NCBI GenBank assembly: GCA_002307215.1
Contig: DBTU01000049.1
Location: forward strand, 1-53,459
Source of the DNA: Lachnoclostridium sp. UBA1308
Lineage (GTDB): Bacteria; Bacillota; Clostridia; Lachnospirales; Lachnospiraceae
Direction: 5' to 3'
Length of the DNA stretch: 53,459 bases
Shown one piece after another: positions 35,444 through 43,869 of this stretch; the stretch's first letter is position 1, and every line of letters begins with the position of its first letter. The position numbers and the translations under genes were made by a program. The notes under the pieces are model-generated. The model saw only the letters and a list, made by a program, of their open reading frames with translations, had not been told where the DNA came from and made no database searches.

Positions 35444-36373
35444 TTATTTAAGTGCCATTTTCTCTATTGCTTCCATAATATGTTCCTTTGTAAGTCCATA
35501 ATAATTTAAAACATCATCATAATTATGTGCACTGCTGCCAAAGACATCATTAACACCTACATATTCAATAGGCTTGCATTCCTTACACAGTACCTCTGAG
35601 ATAGCACTGCCAAGCCCGCCTACTATGCTGTGCTCCTCTACTGTCACAATAGCTTTGCAGCCCTTAACCAGGCTGATGACAGCTTCCTTGTTCATTGGTT
35701 TGATTGTGCTGACATTAATAACCTTTACCGAAATCTTACCCTCCAGCTCCTTTGCTGCCTCAATGGCTTTACCTACCATAATTCCGGTAGCAAATACAGC
35801 AATATCCCTGCCTTCTTTCAGTACACTTGGTATTCCTATATCAAACGGCTTATCCTGCGCTGTTACATTTTCGTAATCATTGCGGTTTAACCTGATATAA
35901 CAGGGACCTGACATGTCTACCATTGCCTTTACCGCTTGTACTGTCTCATTGGCATCCGCCGGGCAAATTACAGTCATATTAGGGATTGCTCTCATAATGG
36001 CAATATCCTCAACTGCTTGATGAGTTGCACCGTCACCAAAGTCCGACATGCCGGATGATGATCCGCAGATTTTAACATTTAGCTTTCCTGTTGCTATGGT
36101 CTGACGAATCTGGTCATAAGCACGACCAGCCGCAAATACTGCAAATGAATTAGTAAAGGGAATCCTACCCGTCTGCGCGAGACCTGCTGCAACCGAAGTC
36201 ATATTCGCTTCCGCAATACCCATTTCAAAATGCCTCTCCGGATAGGCTTCCTCAAATAATTTTCCCATCGTTGAGCCGCCAAGATCAGCGTCAAGAACTA
36301 CAATTCTCTGATCGTTCTTTCCTAATTCCACTAATGTATTACCATATGCCATTCTTTGATTTGTATATGTCAT
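35444..36373 (-). CDS. transketolase, C-terminal subunit (split form)
   Basis: The 309-residue protein holds the pyrimidine-binding and C-terminal domains: HFEMGIAEANMTSVAAGLAQ (with the glutamate that activates thiamine diphosphate), AVFAAGRAYDQIRQTIA, and PCYIRLNR. Its partner is the N-terminal subunit immediately upstream (17-base gap). Split transketolases are common outside central metabolism and move a two-carbon ketol unit. Good GGAGGAG ribosome site. Confidence 0.92.
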   Translation of the reverse strand: MTYTNQRMAYGNTLVELGKNDQRIVVLDADLGGSTMGKLFEEAYPERHFEMGIAEANMTSVAAGLAQTGRIPFTNSFAVFAAGRAYDQIRQTIATGKLNVKICGSSSGMSDFGDGATHQAVEDIAIMRAIPNMTVICPADANETVQAVKAMVDMSGPCYIRLNRNDYENVTAQDKPFDIGIPSVLKEGRDIAVFATGIMVGKAIEAAKELEGKISVKVINVSTIKPMNKEAVISLVKGCKAIVTVEEHSIVGGLGSAISEVLCKECKPIEYVGVNDVFGSSAHNYDDVLNYYGLTKEHIMEAIEKMALK

Positions 36374-36389
36374 CCTTTTCTCCTCCTTG

Positions 36390-37214
36390 TTATGACAATT
36401 CTGCTAATGCTTGCGCATAGCTTTCTTTTGTCAGCATTCCATTATGAAAACCAACAACATTCTCGGCAAAGCTTACACCTTTCCCTTTTACGGTATGTGC
36501 TATAATTACAGTCGGTTTTCCTTTTACTGTATCCGCTTCGTCTAAAGCACTAAGGATTTCTTCCATATTGTGTCCGTCAATTTCAATTACATTCCAGCCA
36601 AAGCTTTCCCACTTGGGAATTAACGGATAGCTGTTATAACGGTCTATTATCTTTCCGTTTGCCTGTAACCCGTTATTATCAACAATCGCAACAAGATTAT
36701 CTGATTTAAAGGAGCTCGCTGCCATAGCCGCTTCCCATATCTGTCCTTCTGCGCTTTCACCATCGCCGATAAGCACATATACCTTTCTGACAATGTGGTC
36801 TAACTTCATTCCGAGAGCCATACCAAGTCCAATCGAAAGCCCCTGCCCAAGAGATCCGGTTCCTGCTTCAATTCCCGGGGTCTTAAGAACATCCGGATGA
36901 CCCTGAAGATAAAATCCAATCTCCTTCGTCTTCTTTAGATCATCAACCGAAAAATATCCGGATTCTGCCAGTGCTGCATATTGCAGAATGGCAACATGGC
37001 CTTTACTTAATAAAAAACGGTCTCTATCAGTCATTTTGGGGTTTTTCGGATCATGCTTCATTTTGTAGAAATACAAAGCTGTAACAATATCTGCTGAGGA
37101 ATTTGATCCTCCGATGTGACCTGCCACCCCTACTCCGATACTAATAACTACATCCTTTCTTAATTTTTTAGCCTTTTTATCTAAGTCATCAATCAACTCT
37201 TTACTGTACTCCAT
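36390..37214 (-). CDS. transketolase, N-terminal subunit (split form)
   Basis: The start is placed at 37214 (ATGGAG), with GGAG about 7 bases upstream; two earlier ATGs are in frame. The protein of about 274 residues has the N-terminal thiamine-diphosphate domain: GHIGGSNSSADIVTALYFY, LSKGHVAILQYAALAESGY, AGTGSLGQGLSIGLGMALG, and the GDG-N cofactor motif VLIGDGESAEGQIWEA plus IVDNNGLQ. First gene of its operon; a GntR-type operator candidate lies 46 bases upstream at 37260-37275. Confidence 0.92.
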   Translation of the reverse strand: MEYSKELIDDLDKKAKKLRKDVVISIGVGVAGHIGGSNSSADIVTALYFYKMKHDPKNPKMTDRDRFLLSKGHVAILQYAALAESGYFSVDDLKKTKEIGFYLQGHPDVLKTPGIEAGTGSLGQGLSIGLGMALGMKLDHIVRKVYVLIGDGESAEGQIWEAAMAASSFKSDNLVAIVDNNGLQANGKIIDRYNSYPLIPKWESFGWNVIEIDGHNMEEILSALDEADTVKGKPTVIIAHTVKGKGVSFAENVVGFHNGMLTKESYAQALAELS

Positions 37215-37259
37215 CATTAATCTCCTTTTATTCATATTTTTTTATTGTATGTTGTTCGC

Positions 37260-37275
37260 TGTTACCTGTCTAACA
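37260..37275. promoter_or_regulatory. GntR-type operator candidate before the transketolase operon
   Basis: TGTTACCTGTCTAACA matches 13 of 16 bases of the palindrome at 38038-38053 and has symmetric ends (TGTTA...TAACA). FadR-subfamily GntR proteins bind short palindromes of this style. Confidence 0.5.
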
Positions 37276-37307
37276 AGTCACAGCAAAAAAATAGAACACT
37301 ATATTCA

Positions 37308-37988
37308 TTAATTATAATACTCCCGATTTTTCTCCAGGTGCTTCTTCATATATTCTCTGGCTTTTAATTCGTCATGTTCCTCAATACTGTCTATTATAAA
37401 CTGATGATACTGTTCTGCATATTCCGTACCCATTTTGATAATACCATCATACATAGCCGCCTCCAGAACATCATCCAAAAGGGCATATGTTTTAATGATC
37501 AACTCATTTTCTGTCATTTCTCCTATTTTGCAATGAAAAGCCAAGTCATCCATAGCGAATTTCTTGATATTACTTTTATTTGAAATCATTTTTTTATAGA
37601 TATCTTTTAATTCCATCAACTGCTCCTTGGTAGAACGTTTAGCTGCCAAGCCAGCTGATTCGGTCTCTATCATTTCTCTGAATTCAATGACATTCAAGAG
37701 CGATCCTTTATTTAAATACATTGTTGGCATTAATGCATTTAATGAATCCCCGGCTACTAAAACCCTTATATACGAACCATCCCCTAATCTGGTCTCAATT
37801 AGTCCGAGAGCGATTAATTTCTGCAGTGACTGCCTCACAGTCATTCGACTCACACCAAAGCTCACGGCAAGCTCATTTTCAGATGGAATTTTATCGCCCG
37901 GCTTCCATTCTCCCTCAGCAATAGCTTTCCTTAATTGTAGGAAAACTTGTTCGCTTACATTTACTTTATTAATTGGTTTTAAAGTCAT
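37308..37988 (-). CDS. GntR-family (FadR subfamily) transcriptional regulator
   Basis: The 226-residue protein has an N-terminal winged helix (VSEQVFLQLRKAIAEGEWKP, IPSENELAVSFGVSRMTVRQ, LIETRLGDGSYIRV) and a C-terminal FCD ligand-binding bundle (about 85-220; FREMIETESAGLAAKR, DDLAFHCKIGEMTENEL, HQFIIDSIEEHDELKAREYM). FCD domains bind sugar acids or other small acids with a metal. It lies just upstream of, and codirectional with, the transketolase operon, and similar operator-like sites precede both, so it likely represses itself and the operon. Confidence 0.9.
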   Translation of the reverse strand: MTLKPINKVNVSEQVFLQLRKAIAEGEWKPGDKIPSENELAVSFGVSRMTVRQSLQKLIALGLIETRLGDGSYIRVLVAGDSLNALMPTMYLNKGSLLNVIEFREMIETESAGLAAKRSTKEQLMELKDIYKKMISNKSNIKKFAMDDLAFHCKIGEMTENELIIKTYALLDDVLEAAMYDGIIKMGTEYAEQYHQFIIDSIEEHDELKAREYMKKHLEKNREYYN

Positions 37989-38037
37989 GAACTCCTCCGC
38001 TACATTTATTTGTTGTTGTCTGCAACCTTCTGTCAGA

Positions 38038-38053
38038 TGTAAGCTGTCTTACA
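38038..38053. promoter_or_regulatory. GntR-type operator candidate before the regulator gene
   Basis: TGTAAG-CTGT-CTTACA is a perfect 6-4-6 palindrome 50-65 bases before the GntR start codon, and is repeated with three changes at 37260-37275. Confidence 0.55.
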
Positions 38054-38278
38054 AATTCTCTTCTTTTATATTATTACACCAAATATAACATATGTCAATT
38101 GAATAAATCGCTTGGTTTTAAATCTGAACTTACTTTTAACGGTTGCATTTCTATCGTCCGTATTCTTTCGTTCAAAAAATGAGCTTCCTTCAAGACACTC
38201 TCTCCTTAATTGAAGGTAGCGTAGATATCTCAAAGGACAGCTCAAATCGATTTCACAGAAGTCACGGGTGCGATTTTA

Positions 38279-38485
38279 TCAATGATTAATACTTTTTGAC
38301 TCCGCTGTTGCAATTTTACTCAAAAGACTAATCGTAGCAGGCAGGAACACCGGAAGCATGATGAAGCAAAGTACAACGAGGCCTGCAATGACGGTGACTG
38401 CTAATTCAGATAACAGCAGCATTCCGGAAGGCATGAGCGTGGCAAAAGTGCCTCCGAGTATTATGACTGCCGACATAACCGCAGA
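38279..38485 (-). pseudogene. C-terminal remnant of an MMPL-family membrane transporter
   Basis: The surviving reading frame of about 65-69 residues, SAVIILGGTFATLMPSGMLL and a following hydrophobic stretch ending LPVFLPATISL, matches the last two membrane helices of MMPL/RND transporters, which are normally 700 residues or more. Reading further upstream loses resemblance at about 38485, where the TetR frame of the other strand begins. It is the stump left by a deletion. The 289 bases upstream of its stop (37989-38278) hold the GntR operator and no other gene. Confidence 0.65.
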
Positions 38486-38530
38486 GTAAAATATACAACG
38501 CTGCTTTTAAAAGAAAGTATAGTAAAGTTA

Positions 38531-39061
38531 ATGCAGACAAACCACATTTCAAAAGTGTCCGTCAAAATGCTTTGTGATACCGCAGATATAAATCGAAGCA
38601 CATTTTATGCACACTATGCCAGTCAGTATGATTTGCTTCAAAAATTGGAACAGGAAGTTGTGACAGATCTAAAGGAATATATAAATATGCATGTTACGAA
38701 TGCTCCATCGACGACGGTGCAAGTCTTAAATCAAGTGCTTGAGTATGCTTCTAAAAATGCCGATTTATTTAAAGTTTTACTGAGCGAGAATTGTGACTCC
38801 GAATTTCAAAGAGACATTATGTCCCTCTCGCAACAAAAGATCATCTCAAAGGTTAAGAATGACCAGAGTCTTGACATAAGAATATCCGAATATTTGCAGT
38901 GCTTTATAATTACCGGGGCTATGGAAATTTTTAATAAATGGTTACAAGACGGTATGGTTGAATCTCCCTCACAAATGGCTGAACTCATCTCAAAGCTTCT
39001 TTTTCAAGGGGCATCATTTTTTTATAAAAGAAAGGATGAAGAAACCCCCCAAAAAAAGTAG
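38531..39061 (+). CDS. TetR-family regulator, 5'-truncated
   Basis: From the first ATG (38531) the protein is 176 residues and shows the TetR recognition helix (SVKMLCDTADINRSTFYAHY) and a TetR_C_7/8-like ligand domain. The frame is open upstream to about 38477 and continues family-like sequence (RRVKYTTLLLKESIVKL, helix 1 of the DNA-binding domain) but no start codon or ribosome site is present there. The native start appears to have been lost where the MMPL remnant abuts. If made from 38531 it lacks helix 1 and probably binds DNA poorly. In intact loci such a regulator represses a divergent MMPL exporter. Confidence 0.7.
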   Translation: MQTNHISKVSVKMLCDTADINRSTFYAHYASQYDLLQKLEQEVVTDLKEYINMHVTNAPSTTVQVLNQVLEYASKNADLFKVLLSENCDSEFQRDIMSLSQQKIISKVKNDQSLDIRISEYLQCFIITGAMEIFNKWLQDGMVESPSQMAELISKLLFQGASFFYKRKDEETPQKK

Positions 39062-39193
39062 AGCTATGTAAGCCACCATATTAGTCTGGTCAATTTCAAT
39101 CTATATATCCAGCATAAGTTCCAAATCTTCCAGAGTATATGCTCTGCATATTTAAATGATAAAGATGACAAACTAAAAACAGGAGGTGGGTTA

Positions 39194-40183
39194 ATGAATC
39201 CAAATATTGTATACTATGAAGAAGAATCATTAAATTACCGGCTTGGAAAAATTCTTTTAGAAAAATATAAGTCAGCTGAATGGGTTAAAATTGATAGTCA
39301 TAATAATATTCCGGAACTCAGAAACAATCCGAATAGTGAATTTGCCAGAATGAAGCGAAATCTTGTAATTGGTATCAGAAAAACTCATAAATATGTACCT
39401 AATTCAAAAACCTCTGACTTTTTAGTACCATATACATCTTCAGGCTGTAGTGCTATGTGCCTTTACTGCTATTTAGTATGTAATTATAATAAATGTTCGT
39501 ATCTGCGGCTTTTCGTAAACAGAGAACAGATGCTGGACAAACTCATTAAAACTTCAAATCAAAGTGGTTCAGATCTGACGTTTGAGATAGGGAGTAATAG
39601 TGACTTGGTTCTTGAAAACACGATTACCGGTAACCTAGAATGGACAATAGAAAATTTCGGAAAGAATGAACGAGGATATATAACACTTCCTTCTAAATTT
39701 GACATGGTGGATCCATTATTAAATCTTGAGCACAAAGGCAGGACAATCATCAGAATAAGCGTTAATCCCCAGGAAATTATTAATAATGTTGAATTTGGCA
39801 CTTCTTCTCTGGAAAACAGAATAAAAGCATTGAATAGTTTAAAAGAAGCCGATTACAAAGTCGGGATATTAGTAGCTCCCGTGGTTTTACTTGAAAACTG
39901 GGAAGTTTATTACAGAGAATTGTTTCATGTTCTGGCTGAAACATTATCTCAAAAGGTCAAGAATGAGATGTTAATTGAGGTAATTTTTATGACCTACAGT
40001 TATATTCATAGAATGATTAACACAGAGGCTTTCCCGAATGCCGTTGACTTATATGATAAAAATATAATGACAGGACGAGGAAAATACTGCTATAACTCAA
40101 TTACAAAGGATAAAGGAGAAGAACTTTTAAGATTTGAAATTACAAAGCACTTCCCAAAGAGCAAAATCATGTACATTGTATAA
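39194..40183 (+). CDS. splB: spore photoproduct lyase-like radical SAM protein
   Basis: The 329-residue protein aligns throughout with spore photoproduct lyase, which uses an iron-sulfur cluster and SAM to split the thymine dimer in germinating spores. Cluster cysteines are Cys85, Cys89 and Cys92 in SGCSAMCLYCYL. SPL-typical FEIGSNSD, YITLPSKFDMVDPLL, ISVNPQEIINNVEFGTSS and VGILVAPVVLLENWE follow. The position that is a hydrogen-donor cysteine in B. subtilis (FEAACTSD, from memory) is serine or glycine here, whereas additional cysteines occur at 96 and 101. AGGAGGTG lies 5 bases before the ATG. Codirectional with a trehalose gene; both could serve spore or stress survival. Confidence 0.85.
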   Translation: MNPNIVYYEEESLNYRLGKILLEKYKSAEWVKIDSHNNIPELRNNPNSEFARMKRNLVIGIRKTHKYVPNSKTSDFLVPYTSSGCSAMCLYCYLVCNYNKCSYLRLFVNREQMLDKLIKTSNQSGSDLTFEIGSNSDLVLENTITGNLEWTIENFGKNERGYITLPSKFDMVDPLLNLEHKGRTIIRISVNPQEIINNVEFGTSSLENRIKALNSLKEADYKVGILVAPVVLLENWEVYYRELFHVLAETLSQKVKNEMLIEVIFMTYSYIHRMINTEAFPNAVDLYDKNIMTGRGKYCYNSITKDKGEELLRFEITKHFPKSKIMYIV

Positions 40184-40298
40184 GTTAATGATGGTCATCA
40201 ACAGGGCCCAATTTGACATTATTTCTAATAAATGTCATAATGGTGATAAATATTACTAATAATGCAATTAGTAATACCACATTACAGAAGGGAAACAA

Positions 40299-42494
40299 AT
40301 GAGCAAAATAATATTTATTTCCAATCGTCTACCCGTAACGGTCAGTAAGAATGATGAAATTCTTGAATATAATAAAAGTATAGGTGGCCTTGCTACCGGG
40401 CTAAAGAGTTTTCATGAGCAGTCTGAAAGTATATGGGCCGGATGGACAGGGGTTTCAGATGAAGAAATCAATGAAGATGAGAAGAAATCCATTCAAAAGG
40501 AACTGAAGGCTAAGTATCAATGTCTTCCCGTCTTTTTATCCAACAAAGAAATAGAACAATATTATTATGGTTTTTCTAATAATACCATTTGGCCTTTATT
40601 TCATTATTTTACGAATAAAACAGAGTATGAGGTTGAGAATTGGGAAGCCTATCAAAAGGTAAATCAGAAATTTTTTGATGCTGTTGATCCTTTTATAGGT
40701 GAAGACGACATTATTTGGATACATGATTATCAATTAATGTTACTTCCTCAGATGATTAAAGAAAAATATCCGAATACTCAAGTTGGATTCTTTCTTCATA
40801 TACCATTTCCTTCCTTTGAAATATTCCGATTACTAATATGGCGTATGGAAATATTGCAAGGTTTGTTAGGAGCAGATTTAATAGGATTTCATACCTATGA
40901 TTATGTACGTCATTTTTTAAGTAGCGTTAGTAGATTACTTGGTTTAGAACACAACCTAAATAAGATTAGTTATGAAGATCGAATCGTACAAGTCGATGCA
41001 TTTCCAATGGGAATTGATTATGACCGCTTTTCTAAGTCATACGATGATAAAGATTTTCAAAATGAAGTGAATGAGATTGTCAATAGTCTAAATGGTATCA
41101 AGATGATACTGTCAATTGATCGACTGGATTATACGAAAGGTATTCCGGAGCGTATCAAATCATTTGAACGTTTTCTTACCAAATATCCTGAGTACAAAGA
41201 AAAAGTTAGATTGTATTTAATAGTTGCTCCCTCCAGAGTTAAGATAGATGCGTATGATAATCTGAGAAGAGAAATCACAGAGTTAGTCAGTAAAATAAAC
41301 GGAGAACATGGAACGGTCAGTTGGATGCCTATTTGGTTTTTCTACCAATCATTTACGCAAGAAAGCCTCATTGCTTTTTATAAACATTCCGATGTATTAT
41401 TAGTATCGCCTTTGAGAGATGGTATGAACCTAGTTGCTAAGGAATATATCGCTGCTAGAACTGATTATGAAGGTATGCTTGTTATTAGTGAAACGGCTGG
41501 TGCCGTCAGTGAATTAGGAGAAGCTGTTATCGTAAATGCCAATGACAATAATGCAATTGCAGCCGGCATAAAAACTGCACTTGAAATGCCCCTAGATGAA
41601 AAAGTAGCCAGAAATAAAATTATGCATAAGCGTTTAAAACGCTATAATGTAGAATTTTGGGCAAAAGATTTTATAGATGCACTTAGCCGTACCGCAATCG
41701 ATTCCGTCAATAATACACAAATAAGTATTGAAAAAGATAGCAGCAAAATTGAAAATGAATATAAAACGGCTAAAAAAAGAATTCTCCTTTTAGATTACGA
41801 TGGAACCTTGGTTGGATTTAAGTCCCTGCCGGAATTCGCAAACCCTGATGAGGCGTTGAAAAAGTTATTGGCAGATTTAGTGAATGATCCTAAAAACATG
41901 GTTGTTATTATCTCCGGACGAGATAAGAACACCTTATTTGAGTGGTTTGGAAATCTTAATGTACATCTAATAGCGGCTCATGGGTTATGGCTTTGCCACC
42001 CAAATCAGGAGTGGACAATGACGGTATCCTTAGATAATGATTGGAAAGAGTCTGTTCGTCATATACTGGAACGCTTTACAGATCGTATGCCGGGATCCTT
42101 AATTGAAGAGAAAAATTTTTCACTTGCTTGGCATTACAGACAATGTGATCCTGATATGATCACAGCTAAATTGGGCGAAGTGAAAGAAGCGCTTAGAAGT
42201 ATGACTCAATCCATGAGTCTTGGTCTTCAAGAGGGGAAAAAAGTTTTAGAAATAAAAGATAGTAGGGTTAATAAAGGATTTGGAGCATCTTTCATTCTAC
42301 AGGATCAAGATTTTGACTTTATTCTTGCTGTTGGGGATGACATTACAGATGAAGATTTATTTTCATCGCTTCAAGACAATGCATATACGATTAAAATCGG
42401 ACCAGGTAATACACTAGCAAATTATCGTATGAAATCTTGGAAGTCTACACGCAGATTACTAGAAAAATTTGTGAACAACGATAGCAATAAATAA
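40299..42494 (+). CDS. bifunctional trehalose-6-phosphate synthase/phosphatase (OtsA-OtsB fusion)
   Basis: The 731-residue protein has an N-terminal GT20 synthase (about 1-465: NRLPVTVSKN, IGGLATGLKSFH, WIHDYQLMLLPQMIKE, FFLHIPFPSFEIFR, DRLDYTKGIPERIKSFERF, VSPLRDGMNLVAKEYIA) that joins UDP-glucose and glucose-6-phosphate, and a C-terminal HAD phosphatase (about 490-731: LLLDYDGTLVGF nucleophile Asp, IISGRDKNTL, AVGDDITDEDLF) that removes phosphate to give trehalose. All key motifs are present. GAAGGG precedes the ATG by 5 bases. Start 115 bases after the photoproduct lyase gene. Confidence 0.95.
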   Translation: MSKIIFISNRLPVTVSKNDEILEYNKSIGGLATGLKSFHEQSESIWAGWTGVSDEEINEDEKKSIQKELKAKYQCLPVFLSNKEIEQYYYGFSNNTIWPLFHYFTNKTEYEVENWEAYQKVNQKFFDAVDPFIGEDDIIWIHDYQLMLLPQMIKEKYPNTQVGFFLHIPFPSFEIFRLLIWRMEILQGLLGADLIGFHTYDYVRHFLSSVSRLLGLEHNLNKISYEDRIVQVDAFPMGIDYDRFSKSYDDKDFQNEVNEIVNSLNGIKMILSIDRLDYTKGIPERIKSFERFLTKYPEYKEKVRLYLIVAPSRVKIDAYDNLRREITELVSKINGEHGTVSWMPIWFFYQSFTQESLIAFYKHSDVLLVSPLRDGMNLVAKEYIAARTDYEGMLVISETAGAVSELGEAVIVNANDNNAIAAGIKTALEMPLDEKVARNKIMHKRLKRYNVEFWAKDFIDALSRTAIDSVNNTQISIEKDSSKIENEYKTAKKRILLLDYDGTLVGFKSLPEFANPDEALKKLLADLVNDPKNMVVIISGRDKNTLFEWFGNLNVHLIAAHGLWLCHPNQEWTMTVSLDNDWKESVRHILERFTDRMPGSLIEEKNFSLAWHYRQCDPDMITAKLGEVKEALRSMTQSMSLGLQEGKKVLEIKDSRVNKGFGASFILQDQDFDFILAVGDDITDEDLFSSLQDNAYTIKIGPGNTLANYRMKSWKSTRRLLEKFVNNDSNK

Positions 42495-42546
42495 ATATCA
42501 CTAACTCAAAATCAACGAGGAACTTCAGCAAATCAGTATCCCGACT

Positions 42547-42590
42547 CGAGGCAAGGCTTGTAATGAGCTCTGCAAGACCTGCCTCGTTTA
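42547..42590. terminator. hairpin between convergent genes
   Basis: CGAGGCA-AGGCTTG (42547 onward) pairs, with one mismatch region, with CAAGACC-TGCCTCG ending at 42586, and TTTAT follows. It serves the trehalose gene and possibly the leftward endonuclease-like remnant. Confidence 0.65.
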
Positions 42591-43097
42591 TAGTTTCATA
42601 AATGTATTTTTCAACAACAATGCATCTTTCTCCAGAAGTGGTCCCTCTGAAATTACGCATCCTTTGACATCAAAATCTTTTAATGCTTTTAAGCAAGCTG
42701 TATAATTAAAATCACTTTCCAATAATGGCAAATGGTTTCTCTCACCTTTCTCATTATACTTTATACCACCCATGTGAATGTGCAAATCGTCTAGAGCAGA
42801 CCTACCCAATTTATTCTGTACGTATTGCAGTATTCCAGCAAAATCATCATATCCTTTTAGATTACCGTTATTTCTTGCATGTATATGCGAAAAATCAATA
42901 CATAATTTACAGGAACTCACTTCACTACAGAGAGAAACTAATTCCTCAAGAGTCCCAAATTGAGTTCCTTTCCCTGTTGTCTCAAGCCTATAGTCAACAT
43001 CGCTATACGGAAGTTTAAATTCTATCCCGGAGGCATAGTTTATTCTCTTTATTTGACTGCCTATTGGCAAACCGGATACTCCAAATAATAGTTTATT
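42588..43097 (-). pseudogene. endonuclease IV-like TIM-barrel protein with internal deletion
   Basis: The likely start is GTG at 43097 (GGGG 5-6 bases upstream), giving 169 residues against about 280 for full-length relatives. The first 20 residues (VNKLLFGVSGLPIG) match the family start and the rest, from DYRLETTGKGTQFGTLEEL through CIDFSHIHARNNG, LHIHMGG and ISEGPLLEKDAL, matches the C-terminal half. The roughly 110 residues between, which hold the first three strands and several zinc-binding His/Glu residues, are missing without loss of frame. It is translated in principle but probably inactive. Upstream ATG 43151 is in frame but has no good site. Six bases separate it from the TetR gene. 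Confidence 0.7.
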
Positions 43098-43157
43098 CAC
43101 TCTTTCCCCTTCTGGTATTCTCTTGGTGTAAGCCCATATTCGTATATGCAAATTAGT

Positions 43158-43712
43158 TTAGCGTGATACAAGGTGCTTGGTGTATGGTTCTAGCAAAAAC
43201 ATAAGTTGCTCAGTAATTTCCTGCACATTGCAGGGCATAGAATTATTGATCCACCATTCTAATACTCCAATAAACCCAGATGTTAAAAAATGAGTGGTTA
43301 CCTCATTTGAAAATGCGTTGTTTTCCGACTTTATACCGATAACTTCGGTTACTGTTTGTGCAATGATGGCATATAAGCGGCTGCGAAAAAATCCAAATCC
43401 CTCATTGCTAAGAAGCAACTTGTATATTGTAAAATTTTTCTCCAAATACTCAAATACGCTTTGAAATGCGCTTGCATTTAGATTGGTGTCAGCACTATTG
43501 GCACAGTGATGTAGTAGCAGCTCAACATATGTTTCAATGCACTTGTCAAGCAAGTCGAATTTATCCACGTAATGTAGATAAACAGTCCCCCTGTTTATGT
43601 TTGCGCGTTCGGCAATGTCACTGATGGTTATTTTCTCAAATCCTTTTTCAGTTAAAAGGTCGATGAAGGTATTCATAATCGACTGCCTTGTTTTTTGTAT
43701 TCTTCTATCCAC
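43158..43712 (-). CDS. TetR-family transcriptional regulator
   Basis: The 184-residue protein has a full TetR DNA-binding domain (RRIQKTRQSIMNTFIDLLTE, ITISDIAERANINRGTVYLHY) and a TetR_C_7-type C-terminal domain. Divergent from the ketopantoate reductase-like gene at 43870. Symmetric sites lie in the intergenic region (43732-43756 and 43825-43852), so it probably represses both itself and the reductase. Confidence 0.9.
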   Translation of the reverse strand: MDRRIQKTRQSIMNTFIDLLTEKGFEKITISDIAERANINRGTVYLHYVDKFDLLDKCIETYVELLLHHCANSADTNLNASAFQSVFEYLEKNFTIYKLLLSNEGFGFFRSRLYAIIAQTVTEVIGIKSENNAFSNEVTTHFLTSGFIGVLEWWINNSMPCNVQEITEQLMFLLEPYTKHLVSR

Positions 43713-43731
43713 TAAGTTTTCCTCCAGATAT

Positions 43732-43756
43732 TCAACAAATCAGCGCATTGTGTTGA
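43732..43756. promoter_or_regulatory. second TetR half-site pair near the regulator start
   Basis: TCAACA (43732-43737) and TGTTGA (43751-43756) are inverted, with a 13-base spacer, and resemble the half-sites of 43825-43852. Position 20-44 bases before the TetR start suits autorepression. Confidence 0.35.
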
Positions 43757-43824
43757 GTTCTAAACAGTAGAAACAAATTTAACTATTGAAATTCTATTTA
43801 CATATCAGTATGCTAAGAATATCA

Positions 43825-43852
43825 AACACATGTTGAAAAGTCAACGCGTGTT
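43825..43852. promoter_or_regulatory. 28-bp TetR operator candidate
   Basis: AACACATGTTGA and TCAACGCGTGTT are inverted repeats with ten of twelve pairs matching, around AAAG, ending 17 bases before the start of the reductase gene. The size and symmetry suit a TetR dimer pair. Confidence 0.55.
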
Positions 43853-43869
43853 TACAGGGAGGATAATCT

